From the NCBI GenBank assembly GCA_030650095.1, contig JAUSEE010000041.1, forward strand, positions 1 to 49,410: a DNA stretch of 49,410 bases, given 5' to 3'. Source of the DNA: Candidatus Buchananbacteria bacterium. GTDB lineage: Bacteria; Patescibacteriota; Patescibacteriia; 2-01-FULL-39-33. The notes beneath the pieces are model-generated. The model was not told where the DNA came from and searched no databases. It saw nothing but the letters and a program-made list of their open reading frames with translations. Made by a program: the position numbers and the translations under genes. Positions within the stretch are counted from its first letter, which is position 1. Every line of letters starts with the position of its first letter. Below, piece by piece: positions 1 to 8,542 of this stretch.

Positions 1-157
1 CAGAAGACATAATCCTAAATCCCTTTTCCTTAAAGAACTGGCCGACATTTGATGTGCCAGAAAAGAAGTCGCAGAAAGTAGTCCCCTTTGTTTTATTTGA
101 AGGGATAGCTTGATATATTCTTTCAACAAGTTTTTCTTTATTTCCAATGAATCTCAT
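1..157 (-). CDS. DNA adenine methyltransferase (D12 class), N-terminal fragment cut by window edge
   Basis: The reading frame opens with ATG at 157, one base after the stop of the LexA-methyltransferase gene, and runs off the left edge after about 52 codons. The translation begins MRFIGNKEKLVERI and continues with an FCDFFSGTSNVG stretch. These match the two N-terminal S-adenosylmethionine-binding elements of D12-class N6-adenine methyltransferases (FxGxK and D-F-x-G-T/S-G-x-V). The near-abutting arrangement indicates translation from the same message as the upstream fusion gene. Two different D12 methyltransferases in tandem occur in restriction-modification loci that modify the two strands separately; that role is inferred here. 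The catalytic DPPY lies outside the window. Confidence 0.72.
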   Translation of the reverse strand, partial: MRFIGNKEKLVERIYQAIPSNKTKGTTFCDFFSGTSNVGQFFKEKGFRIMSS

Positions 158-158
158 A

Positions 159-1688
159 TCAGTAACTCATTATCAAAAGCTCGGACACTTTCCCTCGCCG
201 ATCTTTCTTGCAATTAAGTGATCTGCTTGATTGGACCTCGTGAATCTTATAATCTTTGTAGAGATTTTTAATAAAATCACAGTCTGAGTTTGAGAGCATT
301 ACTTTGCACCCCTTAGCCTTCAGTCGATCAATCTGTTCTTTCAAACGTACCTGATCTTCCTGATAAAACTTTTCCTTTGTATATCGAGTGAAGTCTGAGT
401 AGGCTGAAACTGGGTAATACGGCGGATCAAGATATATAAAATCTTCAGCCTCTGCGTCTTTAACTGTTGTTTCAAAGTCGGCCTCTTTAAGTTCTATCTT
501 TTTTAGGACCTTACTGGCACTCCTGATGGTATACTCATCGCAGATTAATCTCTTGAGCGAGCTTCCGATTGGTACGTTAAACTGACTTTTCTGGTTTACC
601 CTGTAAAGCCCATTAAAACAGGTCTGGTTCAAGTAGATCATTCTCGCGGCAATCTCCCCATTACTTAATTTATTGTAGATATCTATCTCTCGATCGAGAT
701 TCCTAATTTTCATGAACAAATCCTTTGAGTGTTTTGATTTCAGCTCTCGGAGTACTCGTATAACTTCTTCCGGATTGTCTCGAACCCCTTCGTATGTCTT
801 TATAAGCTCTTGGTTATTGTCAGAGAGGACGGCCTTCTCAGGTTGTAGATAGAAGAACATAGCACCACCCCCCATGAATGGTTCGTAATAGTTTTTAAAC
901 TTTTTCGGTATAAACTTTTCATACTGAGGGATCATTTCTCGTTTGCCACCAACCCACTGAATAAATGGTTTTGCCTTTTCATCCGGCGCAGAACTTGCCA
1001 CACGCTTCACATTGAGTGTCGGTGGCATTTTCTTTATGAGTTTCAACAGCTCACTATCGTTATCTTGAACAGATTCTAATTCTCGAACGATTTTTACAAC
1101 AACACCTCGTATTTCTACCTCTGTCCTATAAAAGGGAAGCATTGACTGGTTTGCCGGTTGCAAACGGAATCTATTTTTTTCACGATAAATCTTTTTTAGT
1201 GTGGCTTGGTTGTCATCAATAATAGCGACGACTGTTTGCCCATCATCTGCCGTTTGCTGTTGTCGGATCACAACAATATCACCATCAAAAATTCCCTCAT
1301 CTATCATGCTATTACCGCTGACCTTGAGGGCGTAGTGCTTTCCGGTAGATGGTATTTCTTCTTCTGATATGGCAATTGTTTCACCTCGACGTTCTACAGC
1401 CTCGATTGGATACCCGGCTGTAATTACCCCGAGCAAGGGTATTTCTATAAGACTCGCTCTTTTTTGTATTTTCTTGCCTTTGATCTCGATCGCTCGCGCC
1501 AAGTTATCAAATTTTTTTATGTAACCTTTATCAATTAGTGCATTGATATGTTGGTGTACCGTGGAAACAGCCGACAGATGCAATCGTTTCTTCATTTCTT
1601 CCAATGTCGGAGAGTAGCCGTTATGGCCAATGTAACTTTTTATGAAGTCAAGAACCTCTTTTTGTCTTTTTGTGATTGGATAAGGCAT
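159..1688 (-). CDS. LexA-like self-cleaving repressor fused to D12-class DNA adenine methyltransferase
   Basis: A 509-residue two-part protein. Residues 1-205 are a complete LexA: a winged-helix DNA-binding domain (ITKRQKEVLDFI, then YSPTLEEM), an Ala91-Gly92 cleavage site in VITAGYP, catalytic Ser127 in SGNSMID, and Lys165 in ATLKKIY. After a linker at about 206-240, residues 241-509 are a Dam-like N6-adenine methyltransferase with the SAM motif WVGGK at 247-251, PFMGGGAMF near 272-280, and the catalytic motif DPPY at 423-426. Family knowledge: RecA filament triggers LexA autocleavage, which removes repression. Inference: cleavage here would also free the methyltransferase from its DNA-binding domain. 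The downstream gene is a second methyltransferase and the divergent neighbour is a large ATPase, so a DNA-damage-controlled modification or defence locus is likely. Both domains look intact, so a sequencing frameshift fusion is unlikely. Confidence 0.9.
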   Translation of the reverse strand: MPYPITKRQKEVLDFIKSYIGHNGYSPTLEEMKKRLHLSAVSTVHQHINALIDKGYIKKFDNLARAIEIKGKKIQKRASLIEIPLLGVITAGYPIEAVERRGETIAISEEEIPSTGKHYALKVSGNSMIDEGIFDGDIVVIRQQQTADDGQTVVAIIDDNQATLKKIYREKNRFRLQPANQSMLPFYRTEVEIRGVVVKIVRELESVQDNDSELLKLIKKMPPTLNVKRVASSAPDEKAKPFIQWVGGKREMIPQYEKFIPKKFKNYYEPFMGGGAMFFYLQPEKAVLSDNNQELIKTYEGVRDNPEEVIRVLRELKSKHSKDLFMKIRNLDREIDIYNKLSNGEIAARMIYLNQTCFNGLYRVNQKSQFNVPIGSSLKRLICDEYTIRSASKVLKKIELKEADFETTVKDAEAEDFIYLDPPYYPVSAYSDFTRYTKEKFYQEDQVRLKEQIDRLKAKGCKVMLSNSDCDFIKNLYKDYKIHEVQSSRSLNCKKDRRGKVSELLIMSY

Positions 1689-1696
1689 AAAATTGG

Positions 1697-1725
1697 TTGA
1701 TGTTTTTCGCTTGAACTGCTATATT
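1697..1725 (+). promoter_or_regulatory. Sigma70-type promoter for the large ATPase
   Basis: TTGATG at 1697-1702, a 17-base spacer and TATATT at 1720-1725, giving a start site near 1732 and a leader of about 55 bases. No clear SD precedes the ATG at 1787. The -10 element lies inside the LexA-like palindrome at 1714-1732. Confidence 0.5.
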
Positions 1726-1732
1726 ATCAGTA
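1714..1732. promoter_or_regulatory. Candidate LexA/SOS-like operator between divergent genes
   Basis: Forward sequence AACTG-N9-CAGTA, or TACTG-N9-CAGTT on the other strand. It resembles the enterobacterial SOS box half-sites TACTG/CAGTA but with a spacer one base shorter. It lies between the LexA-fusion gene and the ATPase gene and overlaps the -10 of the latter, where a repressor would be expected to bind. Only the half-site match and the position support it. Confidence 0.35.
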
Positions 1733-1786
1733 TACCGAAAATCTTACGAAAATGGAAATGGCAAACTGTGGATTACTAAACCTATC

Positions 1787-4700
1787 ATGCATAACTTCTC
1801 ACTATCAAAAACAGACCAGAAAAGGATTTGGGACGAAGCTCGGAATGCGGCAGGGCCTCGCTACACCAAAGACATTAACGTCGAGCTCCCTATAAAAGAG
1901 CTCTTTGAGGGTATTGGTAGAACGGATAGGGTTTTTGAAGAAATCGAAGGGTTGAGGAAAGAATTAGCTGAATCCTTCAAATCTGTGGGTTATAAAAAAT
2001 CCTCATCATATAATGATCGGATCATTATAAAAAATCTCAGTCGAATTCAAGAACTTGGGAAAAAGTACATTGAAATTATAAACTCTCTCGGCAAAGATCG
2101 TACCAAAAATCTAGACCTAAAAACTGTTATCAAAGAAGCGATTAGGATTTCAAAATATTTCCTACCAATTGATAGGATTATTTGGGATATTGAAAGAAAA
2201 GAAGATGAGGAACAGAGACAAAAGGCAAAGGAAGAGAAAAGGGAATATTTTGGTCATAGCCAATCTGAACTACTAAGAGATTTGAAAAGCCTAGAACATA
2301 GTCTGAATGAATTTCAAAGAGCAATTCGAAAGATTGATTACTTTGCAAAAAGTTTTAAAGCTAGGTTAGTTAATGACCCATTTCTTCTTGTGCTTGGTGA
2401 AGCTGGAATGGGAAAAACACATTTGGTGTGTGATATCACAAAAGATCGCGTTGAAAGACAGTTGAGCCCTACTGTTATTGTTTTAGGTGAAAAATTGCTT
2501 GATATAGACGATTCTCTTGAATCAATTTTTAAAGCATGTTCTTTAAGCGGGACTAGTGAGAATATTTTAAGAGGACTAAATGATGTCGGTAAACGAAAGA
2601 AGACGAGATCATTGATTATTGTTGATGCAATTAATGAGGCTGATCGTGAGGGTTGGAAATCTGGAGTAAGAAAACTAATTAAGCAAATAAAAAAGTATCC
2701 GTGGATCGGTCTTGTGATGACTTGTCGCGTACCTTTTCAATCTTTATCGTTTCCAAAACGGTTTCAAATTATCACTGAATATCATCGGGGTTTTACGGAA
2801 AACGAACTTGAAGCAATGACCATGTTTTTCAATTTTTACGGCATCCCTCTACCAGAGGTACCTCTATTGATATCAGAGTTTAGTAGTCCGCTTTTTTTGA
2901 GTTGTTTTTGCAAAACGGCAAAAAATATCAGGGGAGGTAAGGCAAAAGTCGCTCAAGGAATAAAAGACCTAGCTTTGGGACAGGTCGGTATGACAAAAAT
3001 ATTAGAGGATTTTTACATCACCAAAGAAGAACAAATCATGAAGAAGCATAATTCAAAATATAAGCTTCTCATAAAACAATCTTGGATTTGGAATAAAAAT
3101 GGCAACGATTGCCTAATAAAAATGGTTGCCAAAAATATGGCTGATAGTGGGCGACGTTATCTAAAAAATGATGAGGTTGTTGATTTACTCAAACAGTTAT
3201 CAGGCAACAAATACCAAGAAGCTATATGTTCAAAAGTTTTAAATATTCTGGTAGAAGAAGGGGTGCTGATTCGAGACGCCGCTTGGGATGATCAAACCAA
3301 GCAGTATTTTGATGTGATAAAGTTTTCTTTCCATAAATTTAGCGATCATATAATTGCTCGATACTTGCTAGATAATTTCTTTGACCGTAATAAAGTTAAA
3401 ACAAGCCTGATAGGCGCAAATGCACTTGGTGGACTGTTTCGTGATCAACAGAGCATCCTTAACAACATCGACTTGATTGAGGCATTGATGGTTGAATTTC
3501 CTGAGAGAATAAAGAAAAACAATAAATTACATGAAAAAGACCTTATAGACTTTCTGCCAAAAGATGTGAGGCCATTGCCTCAAGTTAGATCAGCACTGAT
3601 CGAGAGTTTGTACTGGAGAAAACCAGAAAACTTTTTGAATAATAAAAAAGTAATTAAGAAATCTATTATTGATTACATCAATAAAACTCTTTTGAGATAC
3701 GAGGACTCCTCCAGAGAATTGCTTGATCTTTTTGTATCTACTGCTACGAAACCATTTCACCCACTAAACGCAAAGAGGCTTAATGGTTATTTATCAGGCT
3801 TCTCGGTATCCGGCAGGGATTTATTTTGGTCTGAATACCTAAGAAAACAATATGGCGCCGGAAGCGTTTATAAGTTAGTTTCTTGGATTGAAAATCAAAA
3901 TCTAGAGAAAATTACAACTGAACAAGCTTGGTGTGTTATTACCATTCTTGGCTGGGTGCTGACAACAAATGTGCGCCTTCTGAGAAATAGAGCTACCAGA
4001 TGCATTTATATTATTGGGAAAATTCAACCAGAGGCGTGTTTTAAAGCAACATTAGAACTGGCGAAAACGAATGACCCTTATGTAATAGAAAGGATGCTTG
4101 CGGCCAGCTATGGAGTAGTGATGGCCCTACATGCTAATACAAACAACTCTTCTTTTCTAAAAATTCTTTATGCGTTTTCAAAGAACATCTACTCGTTATT
4201 CTTCAAGAAGAAAGCTCAGTTTAGTACCACCAATGTTTTGACCAGAGATTATGCTCGCGGGATTATTGAGGTTGCTTTATTGCACAAGAAAGATTTGCTA
4301 TTACCAGCGCAGATCAAGCGTATTCGACCACCGTATAAAGATGGTGGCATTAGACGATGGGGTCGAAGTAAAGATAAAGATGAGGGTAAATATCGAGATG
4401 GTAACGCCCCGCTCGGCATGGATTTTGAAAATTATACCCTTGGACACTTAATACCAAACAGAAATAATTATGACTACAAAAATAAAGGGTTTATTCAAAT
4501 TAAAGAAAACGCTCTGTGGAGGATATACCAACTCGGATACTCCTTAGAAAAATTTAGGGATATAGACAAAAGCATTGTTTCCAATACTAGGATGGACAGA
4601 AATCCTGATTATGCCGGTAAGGTTGATAGGTATGGTAAAAAATATTCGTGGATTGCTTACCATGAACTTCTTGGTCTAAAAATGGACAAAAAAGAGTTGG

Positions 4701-5689
4701 CGCGTTGGTGGATATCAGAAGATGGAAGGAGTAGTGAATTTGATATTGATCCAAGTTTTCCTCAAACACCACAACCAAGAAGGAAGCCTCTTACATCCGG
4801 AAATCTTACAAAGGGACCGAGAGAAATAAAGAAGTGGTTAATTCAATCTAACCCTCCCGATATTTCTCCCTATCTTGTTCTAGAAACCGTAGATGGTATC
4901 AATGGCCCTTGGGTTTTAGTGCACGGCACTGTAGGTCAAAAGAATACCAAATTAAGTAGACGAATTACCACATTCATTAGTGGTTTATTAGCCGATAAGA
5001 ATGGTGGTGGGAAATTAAAAGAATTTTTAGATAGCAAAGCATTTCCTGGAAACGATAACATCCCTTCATTACCAGAGACGAGGAGTATTTTTGCTGGTGA
5101 GTTGGGCTGGCGTGAAGGCTATAAAAAAGATGAGCCGTCGTATATTAAAATTCAGCGAGGTGAGAAAAAAGTTAAGCTATCAAACCAAGAAAAGCGTTTC
5201 TATAATATAAGAATATATATTAATTCAGAAATCTTGGAAGAAAAGCAAGAGCCACCAGAGTTCAAAACTGAACCGATCTATGAAAATATACCGGTAGAGC
5301 CGCTGGCACGCTGGTTTTCTTCAAAAGATTATTCTTATCTTGGAAGAGATGATGACGGTGTTGGTCTCTATATACCGAGTAAGAAAATTATAAAGGACAA
5401 CAAACTGCATACAGATGTTGCCTCTTTCAATCTACTCGATCAAAAGGGTGGAGTAGCAACTATCTCATTTGTTAGGGGTGATCAGTATGGTACTCACGAG
5501 AATTTGCTCTACCTACGAAAAGATTTGCTTGATAAAATTCTCAAGAAAAGTGGCAAGAAATTATTTTTGATTGCGTGGGGCGAAAGACAGTTTTGGCCAG
5601 AAACTGGGTTTGAACATCGAAAGGAACTGGCTCCTATTTATGAAAAATACCAGAATGTTTACAAAGAAGTAATTGAGTACGGGGGTTAG
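1787..5689 (+). CDS. Large P-loop (STAND/NACHT-like) ATPase, putative defence protein
   Basis: A 1300-residue protein. A helical N-terminal region (1-190, with the phrase AGPRYTKDINVELPI at 22-36) precedes a P-loop NTPase: Walker A GEAGMGKT at 204-211, Walker B LIIVDAINE at about 276-284, and a sensor-like GLVMTCR at 308-314. This order and the D-A-x-N-E Walker B resemble STAND-class ATPases, including antiphage Avs-type proteins. The remaining 900 residues are a long, largely helical region of unknown fold that would be the sensor or partner-binding part. I see no nuclease, TIR or SIR2 motif, so an effector is not identified. It is divergent from the LexA-methyltransferase gene and shares its control region. 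Defence is inferred from architecture and neighbours. The ATPase call is firm; the family assignment is not. Confidence 0.75.
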   Translation: MHNFSLSKTDQKRIWDEARNAAGPRYTKDINVELPIKELFEGIGRTDRVFEEIEGLRKELAESFKSVGYKKSSSYNDRIIIKNLSRIQELGKKYIEIINSLGKDRTKNLDLKTVIKEAIRISKYFLPIDRIIWDIERKEDEEQRQKAKEEKREYFGHSQSELLRDLKSLEHSLNEFQRAIRKIDYFAKSFKARLVNDPFLLVLGEAGMGKTHLVCDITKDRVERQLSPTVIVLGEKLLDIDDSLESIFKACSLSGTSENILRGLNDVGKRKKTRSLIIVDAINEADREGWKSGVRKLIKQIKKYPWIGLVMTCRVPFQSLSFPKRFQIITEYHRGFTENELEAMTMFFNFYGIPLPEVPLLISEFSSPLFLSCFCKTAKNIRGGKAKVAQGIKDLALGQVGMTKILEDFYITKEEQIMKKHNSKYKLLIKQSWIWNKNGNDCLIKMVAKNMADSGRRYLKNDEVVDLLKQLSGNKYQEAICSKVLNILVEEGVLIRDAAWDDQTKQYFDVIKFSFHKFSDHIIARYLLDNFFDRNKVKTSLIGANALGGLFRDQQSILNNIDLIEALMVEFPERIKKNNKLHEKDLIDFLPKDVRPLPQVRSALIESLYWRKPENFLNNKKVIKKSIIDYINKTLLRYEDSSRELLDLFVSTATKPFHPLNAKRLNGYLSGFSVSGRDLFWSEYLRKQYGAGSVYKLVSWIENQNLEKITTEQAWCVITILGWVLTTNVRLLRNRATRCIYIIGKIQPEACFKATLELAKTNDPYVIERMLAASYGVVMALHANTNNSSFLKILYAFSKNIYSLFFKKKAQFSTTNVLTRDYARGIIEVALLHKKDLLLPAQIKRIRPPYKDGGIRRWGRSKDKDEGKYRDGNAPLGMDFENYTLGHLIPNRNNYDYKNKGFIQIKENALWRIYQLGYSLEKFRDIDKSIVSNTRMDRNPDYAGKVDRYGKKYSWIAYHELLGLKMDKKELARWWISEDGRSSEFDIDPSFPQTPQPRRKPLTSGNLTKGPREIKKWLIQSNPPDISPYLVLETVDGINGPWVLVHGTVGQKNTKLSRRITTFISGLLADKNGGGKLKEFLDSKAFPGNDNIPSLPETRSIFAGELGWREGYKKDEPSYIKIQRGEKKVKLSNQEKRFYNIRIYINSEILEEKQEPPEFKTEPIYENIPVEPLARWFSSKDYSYLGRDDDGVGLYIPSKKIIKDNKLHTDVASFNLLDQKGGVATISFVRGDQYGTHENLLYLRKDLLDKILKKSGKKLFLIAWGERQFWPETGFEHRKELAPIYEKYQNVYKEVIEYGG

Positions 5690-5697
5690 TGCCAGTA

Positions 5698-5728
5698 GGA
5701 CGATTTGCTTAACTTAAGCAAATCGTCC
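5698..5728. terminator. Perfect 15-bp hairpin after the ATPase gene
   Basis: Arms 5698-5712 and 5714-5728 are exact reverse complements around a single central base (the real loop would open a few pairs). It starts nine bases after the ATPase stop. No T-run follows on the plus strand, so it is either a factor-assisted terminator, an mRNA 3' stabiliser or a protein-binding palindrome. Confidence 0.5.
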
Positions 5729-5833
5729 CAAGCTCTCAAATTTGGTCTTATGACTCGTCAGTCTCTCAATTGGTGTAAAGCTCTTACTCTCGGCACAAAG
5801 CTCGCCACGAGGGCAAATAGTTGGGCAAAAAGC

Positions 5834-5863
5834 GGTCAGTTAAGGTCAGTTGCGGTCAAGTGA
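5834..5863. repeat. Three 10-bp direct repeats (ggtca iterons)
   Basis: Three consecutive decamers begin ggtcagttaa, ggtcagttgc and ggtcaagtga at 5834, 5844 and 5854. The exact 10-base period places the copies on the same face of the helix, as in iteron-type protein-binding sites. They lie in the 429-base gap between the ATPase gene and the membrane-protein gene. No nearby gene is an obvious reader. Confidence 0.45.
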
Positions 5864-5865
5864 TT

Positions 5866-6060
5866 TTATGTCCGACTTTTGTCTAAAACCGGTGGCAACT
5901 GGTGGGATGTGGTGGCCAGGAAGTCATAATTGTAAAACTTGGCGACTTTCTTGATATTGTTCATTTTTTCACGTACCGTAATCATATAACCCCTGTCCTC
6001 GAGTACGGTTATAACTCCGGACAGTGCGCGACCCAGTAAGGCGGAGTTTATAACCGCCAA
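5866..6060 (-). CDS. Doubtful 64-residue ORF or gene remnant
   Basis: This frame would start with TTG and lacks an SD. The translation (MAVINSALLGRALSGVITVL, then EDRGYMITVREKMNNIKK) is not low complexity and could be the remains of a larger protein, but I recognise no family. It occupies most of the gap between the ATPase and the membrane-protein genes, together with the hairpin at 5698 and the decamer repeats at 5834. Listed so that the gap is described; it may be non-coding. Confidence 0.2.
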   Translation of the reverse strand: MAVINSALLGRALSGVITVLEDRGYMITVREKMNNIKKVAKFYNYDFLATTSHQLPPVLDKSRT

Positions 6061-6118
6061 ATCATAAACATCTGTTTTAAGACTAATGATTTTTTGATGG
6101 TAATATTTATAAATCTAT

Positions 6119-6790
6119 ATGATAAAATTTTCCAAGAAAAAAATATTACTCAATGTATTATTTACAGTAGGAGTAATTTCTATTATTGTATTCTTTCGGG
6201 GTCAGATTCAATCTAGTGATGAGATCTTATGGTTAACATTTCTGGCATTAATTTGGTACGCATCTGAAACTAGTGAAATGAGACGAGAGATGGCCACGCA
6301 AAATGAATTGGAACAAAAACCAATCATTGATTTATATTATCGTCCAGCCAAACCAGAACATAAAAAATATTTTAGACTAAGAAATAGTGGAAAAGGAACG
6401 GCCTACAATATAAACGTTGGCGATTTAAAGATAGATAACCAGAGTTTTAAATTTTATTTTGAAGATCCAAATTCAATTCTAATAGTAGGGGAGGAAAAAA
6501 CATTAGATATAATTGCTAGCTACAATGATACTAAAGGCAATGAACACACTCCAGGAGATGGTATAGAATTTTTCTTTAATTCTGTGGGACAGAAATCTTT
6601 CAATGCTCTTGAAAAAAACAATTTTAAAAAAATATCTGAACCAATAAAAATAGAAGTTATCATACATTATGAAAATGCTGTGAAGAAAAAATTTAAGAGA
6701 TTCTTTACTATCCAGCATGATGGTATCATGATAGATCAGGACATTAGTATTAAGCGTGAGTTTAAATTTAACTTTGAAAGGTATGAGTGA
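6119..6790 (+). CDS. Small membrane-anchored protein of unknown function
   Basis: A 223-residue protein with two hydrophobic segments near the N-terminus (about 9-26 and 36-48), a short charged helix (SEMRREMATQNELEQKP) and then a beta-rich soluble domain (about 65-223) containing a YFRLRNSGKGTAYNI stretch, as in immunoglobulin-like cell-surface or stress domains. Codon use is strongly AT-rich compared with the rest of the window. It overlaps the DUF3800 gene by 8 bases, so the two form a pair. Function is unknown; pairing with a DUF3800 protein inside an accessory block suggests a defence or abortive-infection type cassette, which is inference. Confidence 0.6.
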   Translation: MIKFSKKKILLNVLFTVGVISIIVFFRGQIQSSDEILWLTFLALIWYASETSEMRREMATQNELEQKPIIDLYYRPAKPEHKKYFRLRNSGKGTAYNINVGDLKIDNQSFKFYFEDPNSILIVGEEKTLDIIASYNDTKGNEHTPGDGIEFFFNSVGQKSFNALEKNNFKKISEPIKIEVIIHYENAVKKKFKRFFTIQHDGIMIDQDISIKREFKFNFERYE

Positions 6791-7526
6791 TTATAAAATT
6801 TTAGCATTAGATGAAACTGGTAAAGCCAGCTTTAATCATTTATCTAGAAATTTTATTTTATCTGGATTAATCATATCAGAAAAATACAAAACTGCACTAA
6901 ACGCACAGATTTGTGAGTTAAAGAAAAAACACTTTAATAATGAAAATATTGTACTTCATTGTAGAGACATTATACGTAAAAAGGGTCCATTTGCAATTTT
7001 AAACGGAAGTATTGGCAGTGAAATAAATTTCTGGTCTGAAATGATTAAAATCATAGATAATAAAGAGCTATCTATAGCTCTTATAATAACCAACAAGGAT
7101 AAAGCTAGAAATATTGGTTGGAATGATATTGCGATATTAAAAAAATCTTATAATAAAATATTGGAAGAATTTACTAAAAAACATTTAGTTAACAATAAAG
7201 GAAAAATTCTAGCTGAATCCGATCCCTATCAAGATAAATATTTAATATCAGCACATAACAAACTCCAGTCTATAGGCATCCCATCTGAAGGAATTAGTAG
7301 TTCTGACTATAGAAATAAAATTACTTCATTGAGTTTAGTAAATAAGCTAAACTTTGATGCTGAAATTCAACTAGCAGATAGTCTGGCGATTATGGCAGAT
7401 CTAGTTTATAAAATGAAAATACATGCCATTGAAAAACCGTCGGATGTAGAATATATGATGATTGAACTAGTAGATAAAAAGATAAAAGATGAGAAAAACC
7501 CAGGAATTTTTGAAATTTTAGTATAA
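6783..7526 (+). CDS. DUF3800-family protein (RNase H-like fold)
   Basis: The preferred start is ATG at 6783 (MSDYKILALDETG), which overlaps the upstream stop; a GTG at 6756 would add nine residues. The N-terminal LALDETG followed by FILSGLII is the usual opening of DUF3800 proteins (x-x-DE-S/T-G and F-x-L-x-G-h-h-h). An internal HCRDI, and a C-terminal region (about 200-225) with an AEIQLADSLA segment, fit the family, in which late acidic residues complete a putative RNase H-like metal site. DUF3800 genes are frequent in mobile and defence islands; their biochemical activity is poorly known. AT-rich like its partner. Confidence 0.7.
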   Translation: MSDYKILALDETGKASFNHLSRNFILSGLIISEKYKTALNAQICELKKKHFNNENIVLHCRDIIRKKGPFAILNGSIGSEINFWSEMIKIIDNKELSIALIITNKDKARNIGWNDIAILKKSYNKILEEFTKKHLVNNKGKILAESDPYQDKYLISAHNKLQSIGIPSEGISSSDYRNKITSLSLVNKLNFDAEIQLADSLAIMADLVYKMKIHAIEKPSDVEYMMIELVDKKIKDEKNPGIFEILV

Positions 7527-7724
7527 ACAAAAAAGCCGATCATGGCTATCCGCACATATACCGACTTCTTATGTACTTAATTATAGGACATATTAAAATA
7601 TTTGTCAATAGCACTTATACACATAAATTTTAATCGAATATTATAACTATATCGATATTTTAGCCGGTTTACTATAACTAAACAAAGTTATAACGAAATG
7701 CCAACTGGGACCCATTAAAAAATC

Positions 7725-8228
7725 ATGAGCAAAGTTTTAATACTCACCGGCCCTTGCGGTGCAGGCAAAACCACAATTTCCGAATTATTAGAAAAAGAAC
7801 ATGGCTTCATTAGAATAAATGGCGATATTTTGGATACGGAATTTTTCCCCCAAGGCGGACAATGGCTGGAAAAAAACCATGTAGCTTTAATAAAATCACA
7901 CGATAAAATTCTGGCCAAAACCAAAGAGGCTTTCGACTCCGGATCAAATGTGGTTGTGGACTACATTATATTTGATAAACATCTTGATTTTTTTGAAAAA
8001 TTCAAAAAGGAATTCGGCAATAATTTAGCAATCAAAGTTCTTTTCCCCGATCAAAAACACTTGAACCAAAGAGATATAAATCATCAGTGCTGGACGAGCG
8101 GTCCGGAACATATCAGTCAATCATATGGACATTTTGAATCACTTAAAATGTATTTGGGAGAAAAAAATTATATTGATACATCAGAGATGACAGAAGATGA
8201 GGTGATAAAACATCTTTTACAGATTTAG
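7725..8228 (+). CDS. P-loop kinase / AAA_33-type nucleotide-binding protein
   Basis: A 167-residue protein with Walker A GPCGAGKTT at about 9-17 and an RINGD element near residue 30 where small kinases place a substrate-binding Asp. The DYIIF stretch (about 84-88) sits where a Walker B strand is expected. Size and motif order match the broad family of zeta-toxin, chloramphenicol phosphotransferase and shikimate-type kinases. The substrate cannot be read from the sequence. No SD is apparent. It stands alone between the accessory block and the MGMT gene. Confidence 0.65.
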   Translation: MSKVLILTGPCGAGKTTISELLEKEHGFIRINGDILDTEFFPQGGQWLEKNHVALIKSHDKILAKTKEAFDSGSNVVVDYIIFDKHLDFFEKFKKEFGNNLAIKVLFPDQKHLNQRDINHQCWTSGPEHISQSYGHFESLKMYLGEKNYIDTSEMTEDEVIKHLLQI

Positions 8229-8276
8229 TTAATTCCTATAAATCTATAATAACCAAAAAATTAATCAATCAAATAA

Positions 8277-8531
8277 ATGCCATCTTTCTCGGAAAAAGTT
8301 TATCACATAGTAGGTAAAATACCGGCTGGAAAAGTTTTAACCTACAAGCAAGTGGCCCAATATGCCGGTCGGCCGAAAGCCAGCCGAGCCGTGGGAAATA
8401 TCTTGAATAAAAATAATAATCCAGCCGTGCCCTGCCATCGGGTTATCAGATCGGATGGCAAAATTGGCGGTTACAACAGGGGCCGGAAAAGAAAAATTGC
8501 CATTTTAAAAAAAGAAGGATTCATTAAATAA
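8277..8531 (+). CDS. Minimal MGMT/Ogt-like DNA alkyl-repair domain protein
   Basis: An 84-residue protein equal to the C-terminal DNA-binding and catalytic domain of O6-alkylguanine-DNA alkyltransferases. It carries the wing and Arg-finger region (GRPKASRAVGNIL) and the active-site motif PCHRV with Cys53, followed by GKIGGY. The usual N-terminal domain is missing. Alkyltransferase-like (ATL) proteins of similar size replace the Cys by Trp; here the Cys is present, so real methyl-transfer activity is plausible. It would act on DNA in the cytoplasm. A strong terminator follows at 8543-8570. Confidence 0.85.
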   Translation: MPSFSEKVYHIVGKIPAGKVLTYKQVAQYAGRPKASRAVGNILNKNNNPAVPCHRVIRSDGKIGGYNRGRKRKIAILKKEGFIK

Positions 8532-8542
8532 ACTAAATATAA

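Noticed and set aside
159-1688. LexA-methyltransferase fusion as an assembly frameshift artefact
   Set aside because: A single open frame with a natural charged linker and complete domains on both sides argues for a real fusion, though reads were not available.
8277-8531. MGMT-like gene as a non-catalytic ATL protein
   Set aside because: The active-site motif is PCHRV with Cys, whereas ATL proteins have Trp at that position.
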